Of a stretch of DNA of 64,000 nt, positions 1-8,953 are shown piece by piece; positions within the stretch are counted from its first letter, which is position 1; each line of letters starts with the position of its first letter. The position numbers and the translations under genes are program-made. The notes beneath the pieces were generated by a model. It was not told where the DNA came from, ran no database searches, and worked only from the letters and a program-made list of their open reading frames with translations. Source of the DNA: Lachnospiraceae bacterium (GTDB lineage Bacteria > Bacillota > Clostridia > Lachnospirales > Lachnospiraceae); assembly GCA_015057325.1 (NCBI GenBank), contig SVEQ01000002.1, positions 186,001-250,000 on the forward strand, read 5' to 3'.

Positions 1-186
1 GAAAGGAACGATTACTGCCCAACCAGGCTCACCTGCTTTTGAGTAAATTTTCCACTCACATACAAGCATAAAAATACCTACTACAAGACAAATGACAAAG
101 TATATTCCCGCAAATGCTGAAAGCGCTGCTACAGCTGTAGGATCTACGTCGTATTGTGAATAGTCAGTTAAAAATGATAAAAACAT
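1..186 (-). CDS. DUF5684-like small membrane protein, C-terminus outside window
   Basis: Only the first 62 codons are in the window; the gene runs off the left edge. The start at 186 is preceded by a strong AGGGGG ribosome-binding site. One membrane segment spans about residues 22-42 and is followed by KAGEPGWAVIVPF, which matches the (K/S)xAGxPGWAxIIPxYN signature of DUF5684-type multi-pass proteins, often found beside signal peptidases. The family has no firm function. It has its own promoter at 220-248, so it is probably transcribed separately from the exporter genes upstream. Confidence 0.6.
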   Translation of the reverse strand, partial: MFLSFLTDYSQYDVDPTAVAALSAFAGIYFVICLVVGIFMLVCEWKIYSKAGEPGWAVIVPF

Positions 187-219
187 AATTTTTATCCCCC
201 TTATAATTTATGATTTTTG

Positions 220-248
220 AATTTATCATTTTTTTACTGCCTTGTCAA
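220..248 (-). promoter_or_regulatory. SigA-type promoter of the DUF5684-like gene
   Basis: On the minus strand TTGACA (243-248) and TAAATT (220-225) are separated by exactly 17 bp and lie about 35 bp upstream of the start codon at 186. Confidence 0.55.
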
Positions 249-301
249 TATATGTATATTTTTGTCAAACACATTTTGATTACCAATACAAACACAAGAA
301 T

Positions 302-2653
302 CTATTCCACATTCTTAAGTGCTTCATCCATAGGAACTCTCTTAATTTTAAAGAACTGGAACAGTGCAACAACAAGGTACGTAACAAGCATAAGAGAAAA
401 CATTTCCGCATAGAGCCTCGGTGTTATAATAAGTTCAAACCAACCGCCATAGCCTTTTAAGAATATTCTAAGTATTACCTGGAAAAAGGCTGTATTGATT
501 ATCATTGACATTATTGCAGAGAAAACAACAACCCACACTGAAGACATCAGATAAAGGCTTGAAATCTCGCCATTGGAATATCCCAAAATCTTTGTCATCG
601 AAATTGACGTTGTGTTTTTCTCAAGAATAATCTTTGTAAGCAGGAATATAAGCAATGCAAAGAGTACAAGCGCAAACACATTGAGCATTCCAAAAAGCGA
701 TCCCATAGAAACGTCCATCTGTCTTGACAAAGCCGTAAGGTCGTCCTCCGTAATCTGCGTTGCAATATTGTCCTCACGAAGATAAGTACCCTCAAGATTG
801 ACATCAGAGAAATATCCGTTATAGAAGTTACTGTCCTTCTTACCCGTAATCTGCCCCATGAAAATATCCATCTGGTCATCTTCGTCACTCTCATTTATTA
901 TCACATCTTCAAAAACATCACACCAATTATCCTTTGTCATGTATATTCCAAGACTTGATTTGCATTCCCTAATCCCTCTTACTTCAAACGCATATAAATG
1001 ATTCCCGAACTCTTCTTTCATAGTTATGATATCACCGCGTTTTAAGTTATATTTTTGTGCCATATCAGAGGTTATAACAACGCCCTCATCAGGTATATCC
1101 CAATCTGCAAAATACTTAGTGTTATCATATATTCCGTATAAACTTATATCCTCAGGATCATAGAAATCATCAATCATCTTAAGTGTCGTTACGCAATACT
1201 TTTCCGCAACATCTTCAGGCAGTTCCTGCTTGGCCTTGATAATATACTGATAGTCACTAGGCTTATATTTGATAGCATTTTCACTATAATTACGAAGTAG
1301 CGGTGTCATAATCAATCCAAACATAAGCAAAAGTCCCGCAAAAACAATTCCAAAAAACAGTGTCACATAACTGCTTACATTTTGCAAAATAACTCTGATA
1401 CGAAACCTTGTAAAGAACTTGAAATGTGGAAGCTTAACCGCTTTCTTTCTCTTATGCTTCACTATATCTCTTCTTATGAATTGCAAAGGTGTAAATGATA
1501 ACTTCCGCCACAACTCTATACTGATAACAATGGTCATAATCAAAACAGGAATTACCGTCGTCTTCACAAATGCTTCAGAACTGAAGTATGAAACATAATG
1601 TGTGAGGCTGTAACTATCCCTGTACATATTAGCTGCGATATCCTCAAACACCGTATATCCCAAAACATTCCCAACAAGTGCAGCCGCAAGTGTTACAATC
1701 ACCGGTGATATAAGATAATGCCTAAATATTTCGCCTTTTGTATATCCTGAAGCTCGAAGAGTTCCGATAACCGTTGCTTCACGCGTTACCATATGACCTA
1801 CAGTTACCGCAAATACAAATCCCATAATTGCAACAAGAACATACAAAAGTACAAGCATCATAGGTTTGTCGTGTCCCATATCATTGCCCGCGAAATGAAT
1901 TGCACTATTGGCATACTCCGGTATGAAGTTTTTTAGAGAATTACTTGTTTCAATCGCATCCATCGCAATGTCAGTTGCAAGATCATCTGAAACCTCTTTC
2001 TCATCATTTTTATCCTTAGGCTTTTTATTGTAAAGCCATGCATAACTGTAAATATATTTATCCTTGTATTCCTCAAACGCTTCATCGGAAATGATTCCGA
2101 CTCCAAACTTCACACTATCAAACATAATGTCGTTGTTGTTCTTATGAAGTGTACTGTAATCGGTAAGTGCAACAATTCCTACAATATGATAAGTCTTACC
2201 GGAAAGCTTGATATTCTCACCAAGCTTCATATTGTTATTCTTAAGAAAAAGTCTGTCAAGTGCAATCTCATCTGCAGTTGTCGGAAGTTCGCCGTCTAAA
2301 AGATCAACCTTGTTAACCTCATGTCTTGGCTTAAAAAGACGAAGTATTGCACCCTTTTGTTTTCCCTCATTTTCATCTTCTAACTCAACGTAAAAGTTCT
2401 CATAAAGCTTAACACCGTGCTTTTCTATCTTCGGAATAAGTTCCTCTTCAGGCTTTTTATCAAGCACAAAGTGACCATTTTCTATATTGTATTTTTCAAA
2501 TGAATTATCATATTCTATACGAAGTCCCCTCATTGCAACAAGAAATCCTGACACAAAACTGATTGTCAGTGTCATAAAAAGAAAAATCGCAATATATTTA
2601 AAGAACTCATGAAAAAGATCACGTGGAATACGTTTCCAAAGTGGATTTTTCAT
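302..2653 (-). CDS. FtsX/MacB-like ABC transporter permease (783 aa)
   Basis: Large permease with an N-terminal membrane segment (about residues 17-40), a long extracytoplasmic region, a first FtsX-type membrane domain near residues 265-395, a second extracytoplasmic region, and a second FtsX domain near residues 650-780. This duplicated layout is typical of Firmicute exporters of the BceB/YtrF/MacB class that move peptides, lipids or antimicrobial compounds or sense envelope stress. It follows its ATPase by 26 bp, so the two form one operon read from about 3440. No histidine kinase lies next to the pair, so the BceRS-type sensing arrangement is not evident. The substrate cannot be told from sequence. 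Confidence 0.85.
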   Translation of the reverse strand: MKNPLWKRIPRDLFHEFFKYIAIFLFMTLTISFVSGFLVAMRGLRIEYDNSFEKYNIENGHFVLDKKPEEELIPKIEKHGVKLYENFYVELEDENEGKQKGAILRLFKPRHEVNKVDLLDGELPTTADEIALDRLFLKNNNMKLGENIKLSGKTYHIVGIVALTDYSTLHKNNNDIMFDSVKFGVGIISDEAFEEYKDKYIYSYAWLYNKKPKDKNDEKEVSDDLATDIAMDAIETSNSLKNFIPEYANSAIHFAGNDMGHDKPMMLVLLYVLVAIMGFVFAVTVGHMVTREATVIGTLRASGYTKGEIFRHYLISPVIVTLAAALVGNVLGYTVFEDIAANMYRDSYSLTHYVSYFSSEAFVKTTVIPVLIMTIVISIELWRKLSFTPLQFIRRDIVKHKRKKAVKLPHFKFFTRFRIRVILQNVSSYVTLFFGIVFAGLLLMFGLIMTPLLRNYSENAIKYKPSDYQYIIKAKQELPEDVAEKYCVTTLKMIDDFYDPEDISLYGIYDNTKYFADWDIPDEGVVITSDMAQKYNLKRGDIITMKEEFGNHLYAFEVRGIRECKSSLGIYMTKDNWCDVFEDVIINESDEDDQMDIFMGQITGKKDSNFYNGYFSDVNLEGTYLREDNIATQITEDDLTALSRQMDVSMGSLFGMLNVFALVLFALLIFLLTKIILEKNTTSISMTKILGYSNGEISSLYLMSSVWVVVFSAIMSMIINTAFFQVILRIFLKGYGGWFELIITPRLYAEMFSLMLVTYLVVALFQFFKIKRVPMDEALKNVE

Positions 2654-2679
2654 ATTTATTCTCCTCTCTTACCTTCAAT

Positions 2680-3378
2680 TTACCAGTCAAGTTCAACTGC
2701 AGGTATCTTGGTTTCATTGACGTAATCCTTACGAATCATGCCGTCACGAAGCTTAATAACCCTATCTGCCATGTTTTTGATTGCATCATTATGTGTAACC
2801 ATAATTACCGTGTTGCCGTATTTCTGATTAACCTCTTCTATAAGCTTAAGTATCTCCTTAGATGTGTTGTAATCAAGCGCTCCTGTCGGCTCATCGCAAA
2901 GTAATATATCCGGATTTTTAACTATTGCTCGACCGATTGCGGTTCTTTGCTGCTGTCCACCTGATAACTGATTAGGCAACTTATGACGATGCTCGTATAA
3001 GCCAAGCGTTCTTAACAAATCGTCAATATCAAGCGGCTTGTCACTTAAGTATGCGCCAACCTCAATATTCTCCTTAACATTAAGGTTAGGTATAAGGTTA
3101 TACATCTGGAATATGTAGCCTAAATGATTCCTTCTGTATTTTGTAAGTTGCTTCTCTTTCATATCAGCCATCTTAACCCCGTCGATAGAAACGTTACCGC
3201 TGTCAGGCGAGTCTATTCCACCGATTATATTAAGCAGTGTTGACTTACCCGAACCTGAAGGTCCCAAAAGCACACATATCTCACCCCTGTTAATCTGACA
3301 GTTAATGCCCTTTAATACATCAACCCTGCTATCGCCTTCTCCAAAGCTTTTCTTAATGTCATTTAATTCAAGAAACAT
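2680..3378 (-). CDS. ABC transporter ATP-binding protein (LolD/MacB family, 232 aa)
   Basis: Complete ABC ATPase: Walker A GPSGSGKST at residues 39-47, Q-loop near 91, signature LSGGQQQR at 138-145 and Walker B ILLCDEPTGALD from 158. The LSGGQQQR signature and EPTGALD segment are characteristic of the LolD/MacB/FtsE group that partners FtsX-type permeases, which matches the gene just downstream. It is the first gene of a two-gene operon with a promoter at 3442-3470 whose -35 is overlapped by an inverted repeat. Confidence 0.88.
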   Translation of the reverse strand: MFLELNDIKKSFGEGDSRVDVLKGINCQINRGEICVLLGPSGSGKSTLLNIIGGIDSPDSGNVSIDGVKMADMKEKQLTKYRRNHLGYIFQMYNLIPNLNVKENIEVGAYLSDKPLDIDDLLRTLGLYEHRHKLPNQLSGGQQQRTAIGRAIVKNPDILLCDEPTGALDYNTSKEILKLIEEVNQKYGNTVIMVTHNDAIKNMADRVIKLRDGMIRKDYVNETKIPAVELDW

Positions 3379-3441
3379 AAGACTCCTCCTCTCATGATTG
3401 TAAAACCCTTTTGCAAACAGTTTTATATGCTGCTCGCATAC

Positions 3442-3470
3442 ACTATATCACAACCATTTCAATATATCAA
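3442..3470 (-). promoter_or_regulatory. Promoter of the FtsX-type ABC exporter operon
   Basis: Minus strand TTGATA (3465-3470), 17-bp spacer, TATAGT (3442-3447); about 65 bp upstream of the ATPase start. Good SigA match. Confidence 0.6.
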
Positions 3471-3494
3471 TATATGAACATACATTCATATATT
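3469..3494. promoter_or_regulatory. Inverted repeat (candidate operator) at the exporter promoter
   Basis: Perfect 10-bp arms AATATATGAA (3469-3478) and TTCATATATT (3485-3494) with a 6-bp spacer. The dyad touches the -35 hexamer of the exporter promoter, a position from which a bound dimer could block or recruit RNA polymerase. No regulator gene is adjacent, so the binding protein is unknown. Confidence 0.4.
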
Positions 3495-3499
3495 ATCCA

Positions 3500-3532
3500 A
3501 AAATAATTTGGTTAGTTTTCACTAACCAAATT
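3500..3532 (-). terminator. Terminator of the maf-MATE-radical SAM operon
   Basis: Perfect 12-bp stem (3505-3516 with 3521-3532) and GAAA loop on the minus strand, followed by ATTTTTGG. It lies 38 bp beyond the radical SAM stop codon. Confidence 0.75.
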
Positions 3533-3570
3533 TATATTACACCGTTTCTTATCTTTTGTAAAGAATTATT

Positions 3571-5340
3571 TTATAAATGTGAAATAATCGTATAACCGGC
3601 ATCCCTGCTTAACGGATTTCTTTTCTCATAATCAAATACAACATAGCATGTGGATTCTCTGTTATTACCATCAATCCAGAAAGACGCTTTTCCAGCTATC
3701 GGTTCTATATGCATACATCTTGAAGCAACCTTTGAATCATAGCCCTCTTTTACAAGTGATAACTCATCATTTCCACCGTTCTTAAAGAAATCGTTATAGA
3801 CATTCTTATCTATAGGCTCACACCCGCTCCATGAAGGTCTGTTCTTCGCATTTTCTCTCAAGTAATAATCAAATATAAGAAGGCTGTCAAATATAAGTAA
3901 ATCATCGCCAACATGCTCCTTAAAGAACTCCCTCAGAAGTTCATAACGTGCTTCTCTCTTATATCCTATTCCCTTCACCGTCTTCTTCTCATAAAAATCG
4001 GCAAGGTTTTTGTATAATTCAAAAGGTGTGTCGAAGAAGCCTTCCATGTATGCAACCGTATGCTGAAACTGGTCACTGTTATAATATACCTCTACCATCT
4101 CCTCGATATTTTTAAGTACCAATATCTCCTCGTAGGAAATCCATTTGGTTGCCAGGACTTCATATGGTTGCTCGTCTCTATATATCAAGCCATATTCCTT
4201 GACCTGTTCCTCCATATACGAACCTTTAAGCACCTTTAAAAACCCTAACTGAAGCTGATTAGGTTTCATAGCATATGCTGCATTAAATGATTCCACAAAC
4301 GAATTGTAATCCTCATATGGAAGTCCCGCTATAAGATCCAAATGCTGATGGATATTGCCCATCTCATTTATAGCAAGCATATTGCTTTTGAGTTTATCAA
4401 TATCCATTATCCTGCGTATTTCCTGAATTGACCTTGTATTAGTCGTCTGCAAACCAATCTCTAACTGGATAAGTCCCGGCCGCATACGTTTAAAAATATC
4501 CAGATCCTCTTGTTCAATCAAATCTGCAGATATTTCAAAATGAAAGTTTGTTATTCCGTTATCGTTATCGCATAAATACTGCCATATTTGCCGTGCTCTT
4601 TGTCTGTCACAATTAAACGTTCTATCAATAAACTTAACCTGCTTAACTTTACTATCCAAAAAGAAAGACAGCTCTTTTTTAACCAAAGATAAATTTCTAA
4701 ATCGAACACTCTTGTCTATTGAAGACAAACAATAACTGCATGAAAAAGGGCAACCCCTGCTTGTCTCATAGTATAATATTTTATTCTCAAAGGAATCCAA
4801 ATCGTCATATATAAAAGGGATTTCATCCATAGACAAAAGAGCACGAGGTTGGTTACAAAGCACCTCACCGCATAAGTTTCTGTATGTTATTCCCGGTATG
4901 TCTGAAAGTTCAATATCATTTCCGGTGTACTTACTAACAAGATCAAAAAATGTTGCTTCACCTTCACCGACAATTATTCCATCAATAAACTTATTATCTA
5001 AAAGCAATTCTTTGCTGTTATAGCTAACTTCAGGCCCGCCGAGCCATATCAAAAGTGAAGGGGAAACTTTTTTCAATTCCTTTGCAATTATCAAGACCTC
5101 GGAAATATTCCATATATAACAAGAAAATGCAATCAATGTTGCATTTTCTTTGTATAGTGACTGCATAATAAGATCAAGATTATGATTAATGGTATATTCT
5201 TTTATCGATAATAAAAGCGATTCGTCATTGCCATATTTTTTGTGCCAATTGACTCTCGTATACGCTTCAATATCATATACTGCAAGATTAGAATGAACAT
5301 ATTTTGCATTTAATGCTGCCAATACAAACTTCATTTTCAA
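3571..5340 (-). CDS. B12-binding-domain radical SAM protein, DUF4080 type (589 aa)
   Basis: Residues 1-140 form a cobalamin-binding-like Rossmann region. The radical SAM cluster motif CPFSCSYC follows at residues 197-204 (C197, C201, C204), within a TSRGC context typical of the BchE/MiaB-related B12-radical SAM superfamily. The C-terminal part matches DUF4080, found in many Clostridia and of unknown substrate. Such enzymes use S-adenosylmethionine and an iron-sulfur cluster for methylation or other radical chemistry. It begins 7 bp after the MATE stop codon and ends the maf-MATE-radical SAM operon. The lack of the canonical B12-ligating DxHxxG motif is common in this subgroup and leaves cobalamin binding uncertain. 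Confidence 0.8.
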   Translation of the reverse strand: MKMKFVLAALNAKYVHSNLAVYDIEAYTRVNWHKKYGNDESLLLSIKEYTINHNLDLIMQSLYKENATLIAFSCYIWNISEVLIIAKELKKVSPSLLIWLGGPEVSYNSKELLLDNKFIDGIIVGEGEATFFDLVSKYTGNDIELSDIPGITYRNLCGEVLCNQPRALLSMDEIPFIYDDLDSFENKILYYETSRGCPFSCSYCLSSIDKSVRFRNLSLVKKELSFFLDSKVKQVKFIDRTFNCDRQRARQIWQYLCDNDNGITNFHFEISADLIEQEDLDIFKRMRPGLIQLEIGLQTTNTRSIQEIRRIMDIDKLKSNMLAINEMGNIHQHLDLIAGLPYEDYNSFVESFNAAYAMKPNQLQLGFLKVLKGSYMEEQVKEYGLIYRDEQPYEVLATKWISYEEILVLKNIEEMVEVYYNSDQFQHTVAYMEGFFDTPFELYKNLADFYEKKTVKGIGYKREARYELLREFFKEHVGDDLLIFDSLLIFDYYLRENAKNRPSWSGCEPIDKNVYNDFFKNGGNDELSLVKEGYDSKVASRCMHIEPIAGKASFWIDGNNRESTCYVVFDYEKRNPLSRDAGYTIISHL

Positions 5341-5347
5341 ACCTCTC

Positions 5348-6700
5348 CTACTGCTTTTGCAATTCCTTTGTATTCATTAAAAATCTCATAAAATCAACAA
5401 GAACAAGAATAGCACAAACAACCCATATAATAGGCTCTAATATGCATACTCCGAAATAACCAAGCTTACGACTTATAATGCCAACAGCCCCAAACTTAAA
5501 AGCCATTTCCACTATACTTCCGGCAACAGGAACCATTTTGCGCCCAAGCCCCTGCAAGGAACTTCTAAGTACCAAAAGCACTCCAAGCACCATGAAAAAT
5601 GCAATGTTGATTCTTATATACCTATTAGATGTTGCAATTACAAACTCATTGCTTGTACCGCTTATCAAATATATTAATTTCGTTCCGAAAATATATACTA
5701 CCGCTATTGCAAACAGACTCCACACCCAGGAAATAAGAATACACTTCTTAATTCCTTCACGGATTCTGTCATAGTGACCCGCACCAAGATTCTGACTTGC
5801 AAAGGTCGATGCCGATACGCTGATCGTACCCATAACAAGCATAAACAAGTCGTCAACCTTTCTGGCGGCCGTATGCGCTGTAATAATATCACTTCCAAGA
5901 TAATTAACCGCTCTTTGTAGCGCAACCGAACCTATTGATACAACAACAAGCATAAGTCCCATTGAAAGTCCCATAGAAATCAACTCTTTGACCATGGACA
6001 TATCAGTGTTAAGACCTTCTTTTGTAAATGCCAGTTCTTTGCTCTTCGTATAAACATACAGCATACAAAGAATTACCGAAACCGCCTGTGCAATAACCGT
6101 TGCAGTCGCAGCACCCTTAACGCCCCAGCCAAAGTATTTTACAAAAATGTAATCTAACATAACATTGATTATTGAAGAAATAATCAGGAAAACAAGTGGC
6201 ATACGGCTGTTACCGATTGCACGCATTAGTCCCGAAAACATGTTATAAAAACACGTAATAACACAAAATGTAATTATTATCTTAAGATAGCTTTCCGTCT
6301 CATTTATTATCTCTGAAGGTGTTGATAAGGCTCTTAATATTGTCCCCAGCAAAAGCCTGCTTGCAACCGTCATAATCGTTGCAATAATTAACGTAAGCAC
6401 ATAACTTACTGCAACCGCTTTCCTCATATTATCGTAATCCTTAGCCCCATAATACCTTGCAATAATAACCGAAAAACCATTGGTTATACCATACACAAAA
6501 CCAATTATCAAACTGACTATCGGTGCGGAAGCTCCTACTGCCGCAAGACTATGATCACCTAATATATGTCCGATAATTGCTGTATCCGCCACATTATATA
6601 GCTGTTGAAAAACATTGCCTATGAGAATCGGGAACGCAAATGTAAGGATTGCCTTAGTAATCGGTCCCTCTGTCATATAATTTTCTTTGATAAAAATCAC
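5348..6700 (-). CDS. MATE family multidrug/toxin efflux transporter (450 aa)
   Basis: Twelve predicted membrane segments over the full length. The N-terminal TEGPITKAILTFAFPILIG and QQLYNVADTAIIG segments are hallmark MATE family sequence (NorM/DinF-like, Na+- or H+-driven efflux). Length is normal. The first start is a GTG at 6700 with poor spacing to a ribosome-binding site; the ATG eight codons later (6676), giving MTEGPI, is a reasonable alternative. It sits between maf and a radical SAM gene with 7-bp gaps and is clearly cotranscribed. Substrate unknown. Confidence 0.88.
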   Translation of the reverse strand: MIFIKENYMTEGPITKAILTFAFPILIGNVFQQLYNVADTAIIGHILGDHSLAAVGASAPIVSLIIGFVYGITNGFSVIIARYYGAKDYDNMRKAVAVSYVLTLIIATIMTVASRLLLGTILRALSTPSEIINETESYLKIIITFCVITCFYNMFSGLMRAIGNSRMPLVFLIISSIINVMLDYIFVKYFGWGVKGAATATVIAQAVSVILCMLYVYTKSKELAFTKEGLNTDMSMVKELISMGLSMGLMLVVVSIGSVALQRAVNYLGSDIITAHTAARKVDDLFMLVMGTISVSASTFASQNLGAGHYDRIREGIKKCILISWVWSLFAIAVVYIFGTKLIYLISGTSNEFVIATSNRYIRINIAFFMVLGVLLVLRSSLQGLGRKMVPVAGSIVEMAFKFGAVGIISRKLGYFGVCILEPIIWVVCAILVLVDFMRFLMNTKELQKQ

Positions 6701-6707
6701 CCCACAA

Positions 6708-7301
6708 TTATTTTACATCGATATTCTTAAGTACCTGATACAACCTTGCAATCGGCAGACCGACTACATTGTTATAATCTCCGTTTATCTGCTTGATGTG
6801 AACCGCAAACGGTCCTTGTATTCCATACGCTCCAGCCTTATCCATACAATCCTTAGTGTCTATATACTCTTTAAGCTCATAAGGTGTAATCGGATAAAAT
6901 GTAACATCTGTCCTCTCATGGAATAACTCTGTATGTATGCCATCCTCTGCCTTATATATTACGCATACTCCTGTGTAAACCTGATGTACTCTGTCAGATA
7001 AAAGATTGAGCATATCAAATGCTTCCTGTTCGTCTTCAGGTTTTCCAAGTACTTCTCCGTCATACCACACTATCGTATCTGCCCCAATTACAATCATTTC
7101 TTTTTTTGACGTGGCCGACTCTTTGTCAAACACATCCTTAGCTTTGATGTAAGCAAGATTCTCGCATATATGGTCAGGTGTATCACCTTCTATTTTTTCC
7201 TCTGCATCAGAAGGTATAACTGTAAATGTTAAGCCTGCCTGCTCTAGAAGTTCCTTTCTTCTAGGTGAGCCTGATGCAAGTATAATAGGTATATTCTTCA
7301 T
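6708..7301 (-). CDS. maf: Maf-like nucleotide pyrophosphatase (197 aa)
   Basis: Begins with the Maf signature ILASGSPRRKELLEQAG (about residues 7-23) and contains the catalytic-site segment GADTIVWYDGEVLGKPED. Maf proteins hydrolyse dTTP/UTP or modified nucleoside triphosphates to monophosphates and are linked to control of septum formation. Length is normal for the family. The gene is first in a three-gene operon with MATE and radical SAM genes; the biological link is not obvious. Confidence 0.92.
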   Translation of the reverse strand: MKNIPIILASGSPRRKELLEQAGLTFTVIPSDAEEKIEGDTPDHICENLAYIKAKDVFDKESATSKKEMIVIGADTIVWYDGEVLGKPEDEQEAFDMLNLLSDRVHQVYTGVCVIYKAEDGIHTELFHERTDVTFYPITPYELKEYIDTKDCMDKAGAYGIQGPFAVHIKQINGDYNNVVGLPIARLYQVLKNIDVK

Positions 7302-7380
7302 AAGTCATCATCCCTTTCAAACACTGATATTAATTGGTTTTCATTTTATCACAACTGTCACCATACAACAACATAGCACT

Positions 7381-7408
7381 TTGCTTTTTGTATCATTTAT
7401 GCTATAAT
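7381..7408 (+). promoter_or_regulatory. Promoter of the DtxR-type regulator
   Basis: TTGCTT (7381-7386), 16-bp spacer, TATAAT (7403-7408), 32 bp upstream of the start codon at 7441. Confidence 0.6.
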
Positions 7409-7420
7409 ATGCAAAGCATA
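7408..7420. promoter_or_regulatory. TATGC-AAA-GCATA dyad over the regulator's start site
   Basis: Perfect 5-bp arms around AAA, lying directly after the -10 hexamer and covering the expected transcription start. A likely autoregulatory operator for the DtxR-type protein encoded next; this is positional inference. Confidence 0.35.
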
Positions 7421-7440
7421 CTACTATCGGGAGGTTACGT

Positions 7441-7806
7441 ATGGAAATTAACGAATCAGCTGAAGATTATCTTGAGACAATACTTATTCTCAGCAAGAAA
7501 CTACCCGTTGTACGTGGTGTAGATATCGCCACTGAAATGGGCTTTAAGAAATCAAGCGTAAGTATAGCAATGAAGAACCTTCGCGAAAAAGGTCATATTG
7601 TTGTTTCAGATGCGGGATATATTACTCTTACAAAAACAGGCAAAGAAATTGCCGATATGATATATGAGCGTCATGAGACATTTCGTAAATGGCTTATTAA
7701 TATGGGGGTTGATGAAACTGTTGCAGCAGAGGATGCCTGCAAGATGGAACACGCGATTAGCAAAGAAAGTTTTGAAGCAATTAAAAAAAGTATAACCGTC
7801 GGATAA
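7441..7806 (+). CDS. DtxR/MntR family metal-dependent transcriptional regulator (121 aa)
   Basis: N-terminal winged helix (residues 1-70) followed by a DtxR-type metal-binding and dimerisation segment; the SH3-like third domain of long DtxR members is absent, as in MntR. The metal-site region reads DACKMEH, with Cys where DtxR/IdeR has its Cys ligand and Glu-His conserved, whereas MntR has Glu at the Cys position. This suggests iron-type rather than manganese-type sensing. Ribosome-binding site GGGAGG lies 6 bp upstream. The gene is monocistronic, with a promoter, a dyad over the start site and a strong terminator. No metal transporter is adjacent, so its regulon is elsewhere. Confidence 0.82.
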   Translation: MEINESAEDYLETILILSKKLPVVRGVDIATEMGFKKSSVSIAMKNLREKGHIVVSDAGYITLTKTGKEIADMIYERHETFRKWLINMGVDETVAAEDACKMEHAISKESFEAIKKSITVG

Positions 7807-7826
7807 AACCGACGGTTATTTTTTTT
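7792..7826. terminator. Bidirectional terminator between the DtxR-type gene and pta
   Basis: Eleven-bp stem ATAACCGTCGG / CCGACGGTTAT with loop ATAAAA, followed by eight T on the plus strand and by a seven-T run on the minus strand, so it can serve both convergent genes. The stem overlaps the regulator's stop codon. Confidence 0.85.
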
Positions 7827-7837
7827 GTAATATTAAA

Positions 7838-8821
7838 TTATGACAATGCAGCTGTTATAATTGCCATAGAGTAAACTTCTGTCGCTGTACAACCTCTTGA
7901 AAGGTCATTGATTGGTGAATTTAGACCGAGAAGAATAGGACCATATGCTTCAAAGTTACCCATTCTCTGAGCAATCTTATATCCGATATTACCTGCATTA
8001 ATATCAGGGAATATAAATGTATTCGCACTTCCTGCAACCTCTGAACCCGGACATTTCTTCTTGGCAACTTTAGGTGAAACTGCCGCATCAAACTGCATCT
8101 CTCCATCAATAGGAACTTCAGGATTTCTCTCTTTAGTCTTTCTTGCAGCATTTCTCATCTTATCTACATCTTCACCCTTACCGGAACCTTCTGTTGAATA
8201 ACTTAAGAATGCAACCTTAGGATCAACTCCAAATACTCTTGCACAACGTATTGTCTCTTCTGCTATCTCAACTAACTCGTCTTCTGTAGGCTTAATGTTG
8301 ATTCCGCAATCTCCCATTGCAAGAACTTCATTACCACCTGTTGCCGAAGGACGAACCAATATGAAACATGATGAAACCAAAGAATTACCTGGCTTTGTCT
8401 TGATAAGCTGTAACGCCGGTCTTACTGTATCAGCAGTTGAATATGTAGCACCACCAAGAAGCGCATCTGCATAACCCATCTTAACAAGCATTGTTCCAAA
8501 GTAATTGTTCTCTTTGAGAATCTCTTTTGCCTGCTCAGGTGTTACACCCTTACTTTTTCTGATTTCACAAAACTCTTCCACCATTTTATCCAAATCAGGG
8601 AAGTTGTTCGGATCAATAATCTCTGCACCTCTTATATTAAAGCCTGAATCTTCAGCAGCCTCATATATCTCTTCAGGATTACCAACCAATATCGGATGAA
8701 GGAAATTACTTGCAAGCAATCTTGATGACGCCTCAAGAATTCTTGAATCGCTTCCTTCTGTAAATACTATTCTTTTAGGATTCTTTTTAAGAATCTCAAT
8801 TAACTGTCCAAATCCAAACAT
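7838..8821 (-). CDS. pta: Phosphate acetyltransferase
   Basis: Converts acetyl-CoA and phosphate to acetyl phosphate and CoA, feeding ATP production by acetate kinase during fermentation. The protein (327 aa from the chosen start) matches the Pta catalytic domain along its whole length; visible conserved stretches include DALLGGATYSTADTVRPALQLI, SYSTEGSG and the C-terminal NDLSRGCTATEVY. An upstream in-frame ATG (8854) exists, but GGAGGG is spaced correctly only for the ATG at 8821, giving MFGFGQ. Acetate kinase, often the next gene, is not adjacent. Own promoter at 8864-8891. Confidence 0.93.
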   Translation of the reverse strand: MFGFGQLIEILKKNPKRIVFTEGSDSRILEASSRLLASNFLHPILVGNPEEIYEAAEDSGFNIRGAEIIDPNNFPDLDKMVEEFCEIRKSKGVTPEQAKEILKENNYFGTMLVKMGYADALLGGATYSTADTVRPALQLIKTKPGNSLVSSCFILVRPSATGGNEVLAMGDCGINIKPTEDELVEIAEETIRCARVFGVDPKVAFLSYSTEGSGKGEDVDKMRNAARKTKERNPEVPIDGEMQFDAAVSPKVAKKKCPGSEVAGSANTFIFPDINAGNIGYKIAQRMGNFEAYGPILLGLNSPINDLSRGCTATEVYSMAIITAALS

Positions 8822-8843
8822 TCTATTCATTCCCTCCATAAAT

Positions 8844-8855
8844 ATTGTATACAAT
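8844..8855. promoter_or_regulatory. ATTGTATACAAT palindrome at the pta transcription start
   Basis: Perfect 12-bp palindrome immediately downstream of the pta -10 hexamer, covering the expected start site. TTGTATACAA-type palindromes are bound by several GntR-family repressors; the cognate protein here is unknown. Confidence 0.4.
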
Positions 8856-8863
8856 CTTATTTC

Positions 8864-8891
8864 ATTATATAATTTTTTTGTAATTTCTCAA
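8864..8891 (-). promoter_or_regulatory. pta promoter
   Basis: Minus strand TTGAGA (8886-8891), 16-bp spacer, TATAAT (8864-8869); start site about 35 bp upstream of the pta ATG. Confidence 0.65.
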
Positions 8892-8953
8892 CCCATTTTA
8901 TGAAGTTTTTTCTCAAATAAATGTCTTTTTTTCAATACATAGAATGAACTATG

